Positions 54,803 through 63,846 of a DNA stretch of 64,000 nucleotides are shown one piece after another. The stretch is from Paenibacillus vini (GTDB taxonomy: Bacteria; Bacillota; Bacilli; Paenibacillales; Paenibacillaceae). The number at the start of each line of letters is the position of its first letter. Position 1 is the stretch's first letter. Position numbers and translations under genes: made by a program. Below the pieces are notes generated by a model. It was not told the DNA's origin, ran no database searches, and saw only the letters and a list, made by a program, of their open reading frames with translations. The DNA is taken from assembly GCF_018403325.1 (NCBI RefSeq), contig NZ_BOSL01000014.1:102707-166706 (forward strand). Reading direction: 5' to 3'.

Positions 54803-55348
54803 ATGGCAGAACGTTTGGTTGGAAGACCCGCACCGGATTTTGATATGGCGATCGTAACCGGTGACGGTAAGGAATTCGGACGCAAGAAATTGTCCGATTA
54901 TCAAGGTAAATGGTTGGTATTCTTCTTCTATCCATTGGATTTCACATTTGTTTGTCCTACAGAAATCACGGCGCTTAGCGAAGCTTACTCCCAATTCCAG
55001 GACCTGGATACTGAAATCTTGGGTGTCAGCGTTGACTCCGAGCACAGCCACAAGGCATGGATCAATACTCCGAAAGACAGCAATGGCTTGGGTCAATTGA
55101 ACTTCCCATTGGCTTCGGATATTACCAAGAGCGTTGCCCGCGATTACGGCGTTTTGATCGAAGAGGAAGGCGTAGCTCTCCGCGGACTGTTCATTATCGA
55201 TCCGGATGGCGAGCTTAAATATCAAGTGGTAAACCACAATGATGTAGGCCGCAGCGTAGAAGAAACTCTGCGTGTGCTTCAAGCCCTTCAATCCGGTGGT
55301 TTGTGCCCGATGAACTGGAAACCAGGGGACAAGAATCTCTTTGCGTAA
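54803..55348 (+). CDS. 2-Cys peroxiredoxin (AhpC/Prx1 type)
   Basis: 181 residues. Peroxidatic Cys51 in FTFVCPTE, resolving Cys168 in GGLCPMNW. Reduces hydrogen peroxide and organic peroxides with thioredoxin or AhpF. The start is the ATG after AAAGGAGGCC; the longer frame from 54716 is rejected. No ahpF follows here. Perfect PerR box upstream implies peroxide-inducible expression. Confidence 0.94.
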   Translation: MAERLVGRPAPDFDMAIVTGDGKEFGRKKLSDYQGKWLVFFFYPLDFTFVCPTEITALSEAYSQFQDLDTEILGVSVDSEHSHKAWINTPKDSNGLGQLNFPLASDITKSVARDYGVLIEEEGVALRGLFIIDPDGELKYQVVNHNDVGRSVEETLRVLQALQSGGLCPMNWKPGDKNLFA

Positions 55349-55370
55349 TATCAAGTAAATAGCTGTTCAG

Positions 55371-55408
55371 GCCCCCTGTAGACGCAAGCCGTTTGCAGGG
55401 GGCTTTTT
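55371..55408 (+). terminator. Terminator of the peroxiredoxin gene
   Basis: gccccctgta / tgcagggggc with 13 bases between, then TTTTTG. Lies 22 bases after the stop. Confidence 0.9.
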
Positions 55409-55590
55409 GCCCGCATCTCCGGAGCATACAGACTGGACGCATTTTAGTACAAGTTTGAGCTTATCCTATTTAATGAACGAGCAGCAATTTGTTGGAGGAA
55501 TTTACAAGCTGGATCTCGAATAATTATATGCAATCGACTTTTCAAGGAATCCAGGTCTTACAAAACCTGTATGGGAAAGGGTGATGGGGA

Positions 55591-56013
55591 ATGAGTTTTT
55601 GCTGCGGTGCAAGCATGATAGGAACGAAAGGGACTTTAAAGCATTACCGGACCCAGGTTCATAACGTTCCCCTGCTATTTTGCCCGGTGTGCCATCGGGT
55701 GGAAGTTCACTATAAAGTGGAAAACGAGTATGAGGTATTGGCCGAATATGCGCATGGCGACGGACTGTCGGAGATCGATTTCCAGGATTTCGTGATGGAA
55801 GACGAGGAATCCATCTTCGGCAATTGCGTGAACCGTGAGGATGAGGATCCGCTGGATGTTGTTCAGAGTCAGATCGACATGTCGCTGGACTTACTGACGG
55901 TAGCAAAGCAGATCGGCGATTCGAAATGGGAAAATGAACTCAAAAAGCGGCTGGCCGTCATGAGCCGGCGTAGAGCGAGATTGCTGCAAAAGAATAGCAG
56001 AGAGATGAAATAG
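55591..56013 (+). CDS. Cys-rich small protein, zinc-finger-like (unknown function)
   Basis: 140 residues. C4-C5 near the start and C31-x2-C34 (LLFCPVCHR) give two Cys pairs that could bind zinc, as in YgiT-type fingers; a short acidic middle (EDEESIFGNCVNREDEDP) and a basic helix at the C-terminus (LKKRLAVMSRRRARLLQ) follow. I do not recognise a specific family. RBS is weak (GGGTGATGGGGA). It lies alone between the peroxiredoxin and the histidine kinase, ending at a terminator that overlaps its stop. Confidence 0.7.
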   Translation: MSFCCGASMIGTKGTLKHYRTQVHNVPLLFCPVCHRVEVHYKVENEYEVLAEYAHGDGLSEIDFQDFVMEDEESIFGNCVNREDEDPLDVVQSQIDMSLDLLTVAKQIGDSKWENELKKRLAVMSRRRARLLQKNSREMK

Positions 56014-56041
56014 CTCCCCACCGGGGGGCTATTACTTTTTT
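56012..56041 (+). terminator. Terminator after the Cys-rich gene
   Basis: agctcccc / gggggct followed by ATTACTTTTTT; starts inside the stop codon. Confidence 0.85.
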
Positions 56042-56314
56042 ATAGAGTTGTGCTTTTGCGAGAGTATCCCCTTTTTTTCGACAGTATCTCTGATTGACGA
56101 TATTTGGAAGTCTTTACTATGATTGAAATAGGCCGTTTTCGTGCCCGTCAATCGTCATCGATTTATTATATAAATAGGACAAGCTCATGGAATAGGAAAC
56201 AAGATGGAGAGGTGAAGTCTCATATCAGATCTGGGTGATATGGGCTTTCCGCATAGTGATCGTTAGTTGTCGTCAGAGGCTGAAAGATCATTCGGAGAAA
56301 AAGGGGGAACCGAC

Positions 56315-57421
56315 TTGTTGAGCGAATTCCAGGAGACATTGCTCCAGTCCGTTAAAGCGTATCAATCAACCGAGTCTGTTAAGAATAAGTACGAAAACGT
56401 ACTGCAACATCTTGACAGTGGTATTATGCTGTTTGACAGCGATGGTGTTTTGACTTTTATTAATGTGCAAATGGCCAGGCTGCTGGAAATTCCGCGTCAT
56501 TCTCTGATCGGTTGTAATTTGCTCCAGTTGCTTCGACACCCGCATTTAAGCAAGTTCAAGAAAAGAAAAATTTTACGGCTTTATAGGGAGACGATCTTTT
56601 ATCGCAAAAAGAATCATGAACTGATCGATGAATACGGCAGGTACTGGTTGACCACAGTTACATACGGAGACCAAATGGAAGGCGATTATTTGTTCAGCAT
56701 CAAGGATGTTTCCGAATTCAAGCAGATCGAACAAACGGCATACCAGAACGACAAACTGGCGATGCTGGGGAAGATTTCGGCCGCGATCGCACATGAAATC
56801 CGTAATCCGCTCACGGCGATCCGGGGGTTCATACAATTACTCAGGCCTCATCTGGTCCAGTTAGGAAGGGATGAATACGCCCGCATAATTTTAAATGAGA
56901 TTGATCGGGCTAACGATATTATTTATGAATTTTTAAATTCCTCGAAGCCCTCGGCCCCGCAAAAAGTAGCGATAAGCATCGCGTCCCTTTTAAAAGAGGT
57001 CATTCTTCTGACCGAGAGCGAGGCGCTCATGATGGGTTGCGAAATTAAATTAAAAGAGGCTGAGGCGGGTCTAAAGGTATCGATTGATGTAAAACAGATC
57101 AAGCAGGTGCTTCTCAACATGATCAAAAATGCAATGGATGCGATCGAAGAAGTCGGCGGGGAGCATGCCGGCATGATTGAGATAGAGGCCGTGCCGGACG
57201 GGAAATATGTCAATATTTCAATCCGGGATAACGGGAACGGAATGGAGAAGGCGATGCTGAGCCGCTTGTTTGACCCGTTCTTTACGACTAAGGAAAAAGG
57301 GACTGGCCTGGGGTTATCGGTCAGTTACCGAATTATTAGAAATCACAGGGGGAATATTTACGTCGATAGTATGAAGGGCACGGGAACCGTATTCGTGATC
57401 TCCCTTCCGCTAGTTCAATAG
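56315..57421 (+). CDS. PAS-domain sensor histidine kinase (sporulation kinase-like)
   Basis: 368 residues without membrane helices: PAS domain (about 30-135, LDSGIMLFDSDGVLTFINVQM), HisKA with His160 in IAHEIRNPLTAIRGF, and HATPase with NMIKNAMDAI, RDNGNGM and TGLGLSVSYRII. Resembles soluble sporulation or stress kinases (KinA/KinE type). No response regulator neighbours it, so it may feed a phosphorelay elsewhere. The TTG at 56315 follows AAAAAGGGGGAACCGAC; the TTG at 56267 has no ribosome binding site. Isolated gene, terminator shared with feo operon. Confidence 0.88.
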   Translation: MLSEFQETLLQSVKAYQSTESVKNKYENVLQHLDSGIMLFDSDGVLTFINVQMARLLEIPRHSLIGCNLLQLLRHPHLSKFKKRKILRLYRETIFYRKKNHELIDEYGRYWLTTVTYGDQMEGDYLFSIKDVSEFKQIEQTAYQNDKLAMLGKISAAIAHEIRNPLTAIRGFIQLLRPHLVQLGRDEYARIILNEIDRANDIIYEFLNSSKPSAPQKVAISIASLLKEVILLTESEALMMGCEIKLKEAEAGLKVSIDVKQIKQVLLNMIKNAMDAIEEVGGEHAGMIEIEAVPDGKYVNISIRDNGNGMEKAMLSRLFDPFFTTKEKGTGLGLSVSYRIIRNHRGNIYVDSMKGTGTVFVISLPLVQ

Positions 57422-57431
57422 TTATATTAAT

Positions 57432-57476
57432 AAAGGGGCTGCCTTGGCGTGAAATCACGTCAGGGCAGCCCCTTTA
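57432..57476. terminator. Bidirectional terminator between the kinase and feo operon
   Basis: aaaggggctgcc / ggcagcccctttat with an inner ggcgtg/cacgtc stem, between convergent genes. Confidence 0.92.
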
Positions 57477-57505
57477 TTCATTATGCAAACGAGTAAGCAG
57501 GATGC

Positions 57506-57676
57506 TTATTTCGATTTAGGAGTCGATGGCGGTGCCGGAGAATCACTGCAGACCGCGGAACAAGATTTCCGCTGGGAGCAGGACGAGCAGGCCCCTTTTT
57601 TGCTTTTGCGGATTCCGCGGTATAGAGCAAACGCCGCATAAGAGAAAACAATCGTGATAATAACAATATCAGCCAT
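57506..57676 (-). CDS. FeoB-associated Cys-rich membrane protein
   Basis: 56 residues: MADIVIITIVFSYAAFALYRG forms one N-terminal membrane helix, followed by a Cys-rich tail CSSCSQRKSCSAVC and a Pro/Lys-rich end. This is the layout of the FeoB-associated protein family (PF12669), which aids ferrous iron uptake. AAAGGAG lies 8 bases before the ATG and it lies 46 bases after feoB on the same strand. Confidence 0.9.
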   Translation of the reverse strand: MADIVIITIVFSYAAFALYRGIRKSKKGACSSCSQRKSCSAVCSDSPAPPSTPKSK

Positions 57677-57722
57677 TTGAACAGACTCCTTTCATTACTT
57701 CCCTTATCAATAAATGCAGCAT

Positions 57723-59747
57723 CTATGTTAGTCCGATCCATTTTCCGCCTTGATAAATGATTACAGCCACCGTATACGCGAGGACCAAGGAATAACCGAC
57801 AGAGAACAACGTCCATTTCCATGACGCCGTCTCTTTGCGCAACACGCCTACCGTAGCCAGACAAGGTGTGTAAAGAAGGACGAAAGCCATGAAACTGTAA
57901 GCTTGCAGCGGTGTAAAAGCCAGTGAAATCTGTTCCTGAAGGCCAGCCATATCAGGCACATGATAGATGATATTCATCGTGGAAACGACGACCTCTTTCG
58001 CCATAAACCCGGTAACCAATGCGGCGCCCGACTGCCAAGTTCCAAAGCCCAATGGCTCCAGCAAGGCTGCGAACAGACCGCCGATGGAAGCCAGGAAGCT
58101 GTCATCCATTTCTGCCGCGATTCCTCCCGGGCCGAGATAGGTCAATAGCCAGATAAGGACAGAGCCTCCTAGAATAAAGGTTCCGGCTTTACGCAGGAAG
58201 CCTTTTCCCTTTTCCCAGGTGCTCCGGAATAACGTTACCGTCTGTGGCATTCGGTATGGAGGTAGCTCGACCATAAAGAAGGATTTGCTGTCCTTGAACA
58301 GGAACAGGGAAAACAGCTTGGCAAGAACCAGTGTAAGCACAATGCCCATCACATAAAGCGATAAAACGATCAAAGCCTGGGAATTTGCGAAAAAGATGCC
58401 GGCAAATAACGCATAAACGGGAAGGCGTGCGGAGCAGGACATCAACGGGACCAAAAGCATGGTCAGCGTTCGTTCCTTCGGCTGTTCAATGCTTCTTGAA
58501 GCCATGACCGCCGGAACATTGCAGCCAAATCCGATAATAAAAGGAATTAGCGCTTTACCGTTTAAACCGACCATTTCCATTAATTTATCCATCATAACGG
58601 TAATCCGGGCCATGTATCCCGAATCCTCGATAAACGAGATAATCAGAAACATAATGAATATTTGCGGCATAAATACGAGAACCCCGCCCACCCCGCCGAT
58701 GATGCCGTCAATAATAAGGGCGTGTGTAAAACCGGAGGCACCCACTGCTGTTAGCCCCTGCTCAACAAGAGTGCTTAACGGTCCGGAAATGAAGGCATCG
58801 AGCAGATCGGAAAGCGGGTTGCCAAGCCAGTCGAAGGTCAGCTCGAAGGTGAGTAGCATGAAGGCCAGAAAGATCGGAATTCCCCATACCGGATGGGCTG
58901 CGAAGGTATCAATCTTTTCCGTTAAAGTATGCGGTTTCCGGTTCGACTGATCGACTGCGGATGCGCAGATGTCCTGAATTATCTCCGTACGCACGGAACG
59001 GATGTAATCCTGTAGGGATGACGTATCTTCTTTCATGCGGAGCTGTTTCAGCGCATCTTCCTTAATTGCCCGAATGCGGGACAGAGTCGCTTCTGTAAGA
59101 GCTAAAGAGTTCATCACTGCGGGGTTATCTTCAAGTATTTGCAGTGCAATCCAACGAGGGGATAAGCCTGAGAAAGTCAGCTCCGAATTTACTTCCCGGG
59201 AAATACCGAGAATGGCTTCTTCGATAACGGCTCCGTAATGTATCGTAAAACAGGGCGATAAATCCTTTTCTTCTGTTTTGTTCATGCATGACAGCAACTC
59301 TTTGCTTCCAACTCCGGTTCGGGCTATCAGTGGCACAATCTCAGTATGAAGACGTTCCGATAAATAGGCCGTGTCGATAGCTAGCCCGCGGGCTTTCGCT
59401 ACATCGATCATGTTCAAGCCGATAATGACGGGTTTACCGTATTCAAGCAGTTGAATCGTAAGATATAGATTCCGCTCAAGTTGGGAGGCATCGACGATAT
59501 TGATGAGCAGGGAAGGGGAGTCCGTGACCAGATATTCAGCGGCCACGCCTTCATCCCGGGATAGAGGATGGAGTGAGTATATGCCAGGGAGATCGGTAAG
59601 AGGGCCGCTCTTGTCTTTGAGCTGTCCGATTTTCTTCTCTACGGTCACGCCGGACCAGTTGCCCACATACTCGTATGAACTTGTAAGCGTATTGAACAGA
59701 GATGTTTTACCCGTGTTGGGGTTTCCGATTAATGCAGCTCCGCTCAT
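57723..59747 (-). CDS. feoB: Ferrous iron transporter FeoB
   Basis: 674 residues. N-terminal GTPase: G1 GNPNTGKTS (8-16), G3 DLPGIYSL, G4 NMID; helical spacer; then eleven or so membrane helices with two Gate motifs including GFGCNVPAVMASRSIE. Takes up Fe2+ with GTP-driven gating. Its start overlaps the feoA stop (ATGA). Full length for the family. Confidence 0.96.
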   Translation of the reverse strand: MSGAALIGNPNTGKTSLFNTLTSSYEYVGNWSGVTVEKKIGQLKDKSGPLTDLPGIYSLHPLSRDEGVAAEYLVTDSPSLLINIVDASQLERNLYLTIQLLEYGKPVIIGLNMIDVAKARGLAIDTAYLSERLHTEIVPLIARTGVGSKELLSCMNKTEEKDLSPCFTIHYGAVIEEAILGISREVNSELTFSGLSPRWIALQILEDNPAVMNSLALTEATLSRIRAIKEDALKQLRMKEDTSSLQDYIRSVRTEIIQDICASAVDQSNRKPHTLTEKIDTFAAHPVWGIPIFLAFMLLTFELTFDWLGNPLSDLLDAFISGPLSTLVEQGLTAVGASGFTHALIIDGIIGGVGGVLVFMPQIFIMFLIISFIEDSGYMARITVMMDKLMEMVGLNGKALIPFIIGFGCNVPAVMASRSIEQPKERTLTMLLVPLMSCSARLPVYALFAGIFFANSQALIVLSLYVMGIVLTLVLAKLFSLFLFKDSKSFFMVELPPYRMPQTVTLFRSTWEKGKGFLRKAGTFILGGSVLIWLLTYLGPGGIAAEMDDSFLASIGGLFAALLEPLGFGTWQSGAALVTGFMAKEVVVSTMNIIYHVPDMAGLQEQISLAFTPLQAYSFMAFVLLYTPCLATVGVLRKETASWKWTLFSVGYSLVLAYTVAVIIYQGGKWIGLT

Positions 59748-59986
59748 GATACCGACACCTCAATCTTCGCCGCTTCCTTCTGACGAATGCCCAATAGCTG
59801 TCCGTCGCATTCGAGCAGGATAGGTCCACCCCATAAGCAGCAACGCTTGACGGTGATATTCGAACCTTCGGCTACGCCCAGGTCGGCAAGGCGCCGCTTA
59901 AGAATGGGGTCTATGTTGCCGAATCTGCAGATGGACCCCGAATTGCCGGGTTGTAAGCTTGTTAAACAGCTTTGGCATGGTATCAT
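59744..59986 (-). CDS. feoA: Ferrous iron transport protein FeoA
   Basis: 80 residues, SH3-like fold: LTSLQPGNSGSI..., LADLGVAEGSNITV, PILLECDGQLLGIRQKEAAKIEV. Small partner of FeoB. The ATG at 59986 lies 13 bases after GGAG and a stop codon precedes it in frame, which fixes the start. Upstream region carries a Fur-like site. Confidence 0.92.
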   Translation of the reverse strand: MIPCQSCLTSLQPGNSGSICRFGNIDPILKRRLADLGVAEGSNITVKRCCLWGGPILLECDGQLLGIRQKEAAKIEVSVS

Positions 59987-60060
59987 CGGTCATTTTTCGC
60001 TCCTTTTTTAGGATGTTAAAAAAATCATTTATGTTTACGTATATATGTCTTCATTCAATC

Positions 60061-60079
60061 ATTGAGAATCACTCTCAAT
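60061..60079. promoter_or_regulatory. Fur-like box ahead of feoAB
   Basis: ATTGAGA-ATCAC-TCTCAAT is a perfect 7-bp dyad; read as TGAGAATCACTCTCA it matches the Bacillus Fur/Per 7-1-7 consensus TGATAATNATTATCA at 11 of 14 fixed bases. It lies about 75 bases before the feoA start. A second dyad TGATAAATATCA sits at 60121-60132. Confidence 0.6.
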
Positions 60080-60220
60080 TGGATTCAATTCAATATATCA
60101 TGGCAGGAAAAGTCGAACTGTGATAAATATCATACCTAAAAATGATTCTTCATCTTTACTTTTTGATTTCGATTCAAGTAAGATGGAAAGTAAAACAGAC
60201 AGGGAAAGGGATCGGTAGGG

Positions 60221-61183
60221 ATGAAGGAAAATCAAAGCAAGATTGTCGACTGTACGATACGCGACGGAGGTTTAGTCAATAACTGGGATTTCAGTGTGGA
60301 GTTCGTGCAGAAATTGTACGCCGGCCTGAATGAGGCGGGTGTGGATTATATGGAAATCGGCTACAAGAACTCGCCCAAGCTTTTAAAGGGAGCCGATCAA
60401 GCGGGTCCTTGGCGGTTTTTGAACGATGATTTTCTCAAGAAGGTCATTCCTCAAAAAGGAAATACCAAGCTGTCCGCTTTGGTGGATATCGGCCGTGTGG
60501 ATGAGAATGATATTTTGCCGCGGAGCGAAAGCCTGCTGGATCTGATCCGGGTCGCTTGCTATGTCAAGGATGTGGACAAGGCCCTGAAACTGGTTCAGGT
60601 TTTCCATGATCGGGGTTATGAAACTACTCTTAATATCATGGCGTTGTCCAACGTGATGGAAAACGAGCTGCTTGAAGCCTTTGAAATGATTAAAGAAAGC
60701 GTTGTTGACGTTGTATATATTGTAGATTCGTATGGAAGTCTCGATTATAAAGATATGGATTACCTTGTTAATAAATTCAAAACTCATTTGCCGAATAAGC
60801 GCCTGGGCGTGCACACGCACAACAACATGCAGCTTGCATTCTCCAATACGCTCGTTGCCGCCGATCTGGGAGTTGAATTCCTGGATGCGTCGGTATACGG
60901 CATGGGAAGAGCAGCAGGAAATTGCCCGACAGAGCTTTTGGTAACCCATCTGAAGAATACCAATTACAAGCTGCGGCCGATGCTCGAAGTGTTGGAGCAA
61001 TTGCTTATTCCGCTTCGCGAGAAAGAGGAATGGGGCTATCTCATTCCGTACATGATTACCGGATCATTGGACGAGCATCCTCGTTCTGCCATGGCTCTCC
61101 GGGCTTCAGAGGATAAAGACAAGGCGGTTGACTTCTACGATAAATTAACGACGCCAGAAGTCAGCTTCGATAACAAAAAATAA
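60221..61183 (+). CDS. DRE-TIM metallolyase-like aldolase (HMGL family), role unknown
   Basis: 320 residues. Pyruvate-carboxyltransferase/HMG-CoA lyase type TIM barrel: VDCTIRDGG (9-17) is the metal-binding start, VGVHTHNNMQL carries the metal-binding HxH, and YGMGRAAGNCPTE is the last loop. It differs from 2-isopropylmalate, citramalate or homocitrate synthases by its shorter length and lack of a regulatory domain; it is closer to the 4-hydroxy-2-oxovalerate aldolase side of the family. No pathway neighbour is seen. AGGGAAAGGGATCGG precedes the ATG. Confidence 0.75.
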   Translation: MKENQSKIVDCTIRDGGLVNNWDFSVEFVQKLYAGLNEAGVDYMEIGYKNSPKLLKGADQAGPWRFLNDDFLKKVIPQKGNTKLSALVDIGRVDENDILPRSESLLDLIRVACYVKDVDKALKLVQVFHDRGYETTLNIMALSNVMENELLEAFEMIKESVVDVVYIVDSYGSLDYKDMDYLVNKFKTHLPNKRLGVHTHNNMQLAFSNTLVAADLGVEFLDASVYGMGRAAGNCPTELLVTHLKNTNYKLRPMLEVLEQLLIPLREKEEWGYLIPYMITGSLDEHPRSAMALRASEDKDKAVDFYDKLTTPEVSFDNKK

Positions 61184-61192
61184 TAGATTCAG

Positions 61193-61229
61193 GGTAAAAG
61201 TTCGGCCCATTTTGTGCCGGACTTTTACC
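61193..61229 (+). terminator. Terminator after the aldolase-like gene
   Basis: ggtaaaagttcggc / gccggacttttacc with a short loop, then TGTTA; the T tail is weak. Confidence 0.65.
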
Positions 61230-61397
61230 TGTTATGGCATTCTTTCAAAACACCGTTTCGTGAATTTTGAACAAAATTTATGAATATTCATGCGCTTTTT
61301 ACAAGGTTTTAATTTCGCCGGCAGGAAAAGGTCGGTTTTTGTTGAATTGTACTACAAGGAAGCTTTACAGATAATTACCTCCGGGGGTTGAACACGA

Positions 61398-63521
61398 ATG
61401 GGAATCAGGACAGAGGAGAGGGCAACGATCATCCAGGGAGGACTCGGTTTGGCGGTGATGCTCGGTGTCGTTATGTTTGCCGCCGGGAGTGGAAACCGTT
61501 CAAATGCCGCGGAATCGCTGCAAACTTTGCAGCTTGTAGCAGGTTTGGTCTGCGGTGCCGTTTCTTTCGCGATTTTTACCCAAGGGTGGATTTTGTTCAC
61601 GGATAAGTTGTCAAAACAGCGGCTTTACTCTGCGGTGTTATTCTCCATCCTGGGAATACTGAGCTTTCTCAATGCCGCAGGAACGAGCGGGATCAAGCTG
61701 TTCGGTCTGGAGACCGGACTGCGCTTGTCAAATGCATTTTTAATCATTTCGCATCTATTGTGTGCGGCGGGAATGTTGATCATATTTTCAACGTCAGACC
61801 GGCAGGTTTCAGGCCAACATAAAATATTCGTGTTTTCGGGTACCGCTCTTGTTGCAGCGGCCGGAATTGTCTCATTATATACATATCAGAACCATCTGCC
61901 TGCGGGTTTGCTTGAGTTTCAGAATATCACAGTCAAAATGGTTTTAATGTCTGCGATATTGGCGTTATATGCCACAGGCATTTTCTCCATTCTTTATCGT
62001 CACCGTAAAGAGCGCCCTAGAGCGGCTCTGACAGTGATTCGCGCCTTGATGTTCATGATGATGGGCTTCACCCTGCTGATGACAGGCATTCCGGGGGATT
62101 CCAGACTGGCCCATGTCCTGGGCAGCTGGTATATCGTAATTTCTTATTATTTCGTGCTTAAGGGCGTTTATCATTTGACGATTGATGAACCGTTTCGGGG
62201 CCAGCGGGCGATCGAAGCGAAGATGAAGTATATGGCTTATCACGATGATCTTACAGGTCTTCCTAATCTCAGACGTATGAAGGAATTTCTTGGATCGCTG
62301 TTGACGTCCCACGGGAAGGATGAGCCGGTGAGAACGGGCGTGGCGGTTATTAATATCGATCGGTTCAAGGCAATAAACGATTCTTTGGGCTACAGCGCGG
62401 GAGACAAGCTCCTGATGGAAGTGGGAGAGCGCTTGAGCGGACTATGCCTTCAAGGAGAAAAGGTGTTCCGGATGGGGGAAGATGAGTTTGCCGTTATTTT
62501 TCCCGGTCCCAAAGAGGTAACCGAACTGGAGTCGCGTGCTGAGCAGCTGCTTGTGTCGGTGGATCCATCTATTTTGATCGATGAGACCGAGTACCACATC
62601 TCGTTAAGTATGGGGCTTTCGATTTATCCCGAAGACGGTGATTCCGTAGATCAGCTGATCCAATACGCGGATATGGCGGTTCACCATGCGAAAGAGCATG
62701 ATCAGATATTCATCCGGTATACGGAAGCTATGAAGAAGCGTACCCAATCCAGAGTGGAATTGGAGAACGATATGCGAAAAGCGCTGGAACGGGACGAATT
62801 CTTTCTGGAGTATCAGCCTCAATTCAGTCTGCTCACCGGAAAGATGGTCGGCATGGAAGCGCTGGTCCGCTGGAATCATCCCAAACGGGGATTGCTTCCG
62901 CCCAATGACTTCATTCCGTTGGCCGAAGATTCCGGTCTGATCGTACCTCTAGGCGAATGGGTGCTTAAAACGGCTTGCGAGCATAACAGGAAATGGCAGT
63001 TGGATGGATATGAGCCGGTTTGCGTTTCGGTGAATTTATCCATGCGCCAGTTCCGTCAGTATAATTTGGCAGACAAGGTGGATGCGATCTTGAGAGAGGT
63101 TGGCCTGGATGCCAAATATTTGGAACTGGAGGTCACGGAGAGCATGACCTTCGATATCGATACGGCCTTGAACCAGCTCCAAAGTCTGAAGCGTTTGGGA
63201 GTACATATTAGCATCGACGACTTCGGAACAGGCTACAGCTCGCTTAATTATTTGAAAAGCCTGCCGATTGACCGTTTGAAAATCGACCGCTCTTTTGTAA
63301 AAGAGGTTATGCTGGATGGAAATGATGCCGCGATCGTTTCCACCATTACGACGATGGCGCATCATTTGAAACTGAAGGTCACCGCGGAAGGTGTGGAAAG
63401 CGAAGAACAGCTTGAATTTCTTAAAGGTCAAAACTGCCACGAAGGCCAAGGGTACTTGTTCAGCAAACCCGTCCCGGCCCGAGTGCTTGAAAGTCAGTTC
63501 CTTAGCCGGCTTGCCGGCTAA
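61398..63521 (+). CDS. Membrane GGDEF-EAL protein with degenerate GGDEF motif
   Basis: 707 residues. Seven to eight hydrophobic helices in the first 265 residues (a MASE-like sensor), then a GGDEF domain whose motif reads RMGEDEF (360-364: GEDEF rather than GG[D/E]EF), so cyclase activity is unlikely. The EAL domain (about 455-700) retains GMEALVRWNHP (E487), DDFGTGYSSLNYL and TAEGVES, so it is likely a c-di-GMP phosphodiesterase, perhaps regulated by GTP binding in the GGDEF domain. GGGGG is 11 bases before the ATG. Its stop lies inside a terminator. Confidence 0.92.
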   Translation: MGIRTEERATIIQGGLGLAVMLGVVMFAAGSGNRSNAAESLQTLQLVAGLVCGAVSFAIFTQGWILFTDKLSKQRLYSAVLFSILGILSFLNAAGTSGIKLFGLETGLRLSNAFLIISHLLCAAGMLIIFSTSDRQVSGQHKIFVFSGTALVAAAGIVSLYTYQNHLPAGLLEFQNITVKMVLMSAILALYATGIFSILYRHRKERPRAALTVIRALMFMMMGFTLLMTGIPGDSRLAHVLGSWYIVISYYFVLKGVYHLTIDEPFRGQRAIEAKMKYMAYHDDLTGLPNLRRMKEFLGSLLTSHGKDEPVRTGVAVINIDRFKAINDSLGYSAGDKLLMEVGERLSGLCLQGEKVFRMGEDEFAVIFPGPKEVTELESRAEQLLVSVDPSILIDETEYHISLSMGLSIYPEDGDSVDQLIQYADMAVHHAKEHDQIFIRYTEAMKKRTQSRVELENDMRKALERDEFFLEYQPQFSLLTGKMVGMEALVRWNHPKRGLLPPNDFIPLAEDSGLIVPLGEWVLKTACEHNRKWQLDGYEPVCVSVNLSMRQFRQYNLADKVDAILREVGLDAKYLELEVTESMTFDIDTALNQLQSLKRLGVHISIDDFGTGYSSLNYLKSLPIDRLKIDRSFVKEVMLDGNDAAIVSTITTMAHHLKLKVTAEGVESEEQLEFLKGQNCHEGQGYLFSKPVPARVLESQFLSRLAG

Positions 63522-63529
63522 GGATTTTT
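63500..63529 (+). terminator. Terminator overlapping the stop codon of the EAL gene
   Basis: ccttagccgg-cttg-ccggctaagg, perfect 10-bp stem, then ATTTTTC. The TAA stop (63519-63521) lies inside the right arm. Confidence 0.9.
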
Positions 63530-63641
63530 CTTTCTATTTTCATGCCTTAGGAAGGACATCAAAAAAGGTGTTGCAACGTAAAGGGAAAAGTGATATATTA
63601 TATTTTGTCTTCACGAACGATATTTTTCAAAAGTGAAGCTT

Positions 63642-63718
63642 CGGGACGTAGCTCAGCTTGGTAGAGCACCTGGTTTGGGACCAGGGGGTCGCATGTTCAA
63701 ATCGTGTCGTCCCGACCA
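63642..63718 (+). tRNA. tRNA-Pro (anticodon TGG)
   Basis: 77 bases including encoded CCA; acceptor CGGGACG / CGTCCCG, D arm, anticodon stem CCTGG-TTTGGGA-CCAGG with TGG at 63676-63678, and a T arm with GTTCAAATC. All arms pair. Confidence 0.97.
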
Positions 63719-63757
63719 TGATTATTTAGACTCAGCGGGTCTGATTTTCATACATAC

Positions 63758-63831
63758 GCGGGTGTAGTTCAATGGTAGAACTCCAGCCTTCCAAGCTGGT
63801 AGCGTGGGTTCGATTCCCATCACCCGCTCCA
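63758..63831 (+). tRNA. tRNA-Gly (anticodon TCC)
   Basis: 74 bases including encoded CCA; acceptor GCGGGTG / CACCCGC, anticodon stem CCAGC-CTTCCAA-GCTGG with TCC at 63790-63792, T arm GTTCGATTC. It follows tRNA-Pro by 39 bases and is probably co-transcribed. Confidence 0.97.
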
Positions 63832-63846
63832 TACATCACTAACGAC

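Noticed and set aside
55474-55524. 16-codon frame MNEQQFVGGIYKLDLE
   Set aside because: No ribosome binding site or terminator; chance frame.
61230-61397. c-di-GMP riboswitch ahead of the EAL gene
   Set aside because: The GEMM motif (CACGCAAAG-type core) was not found in the 168-base region.
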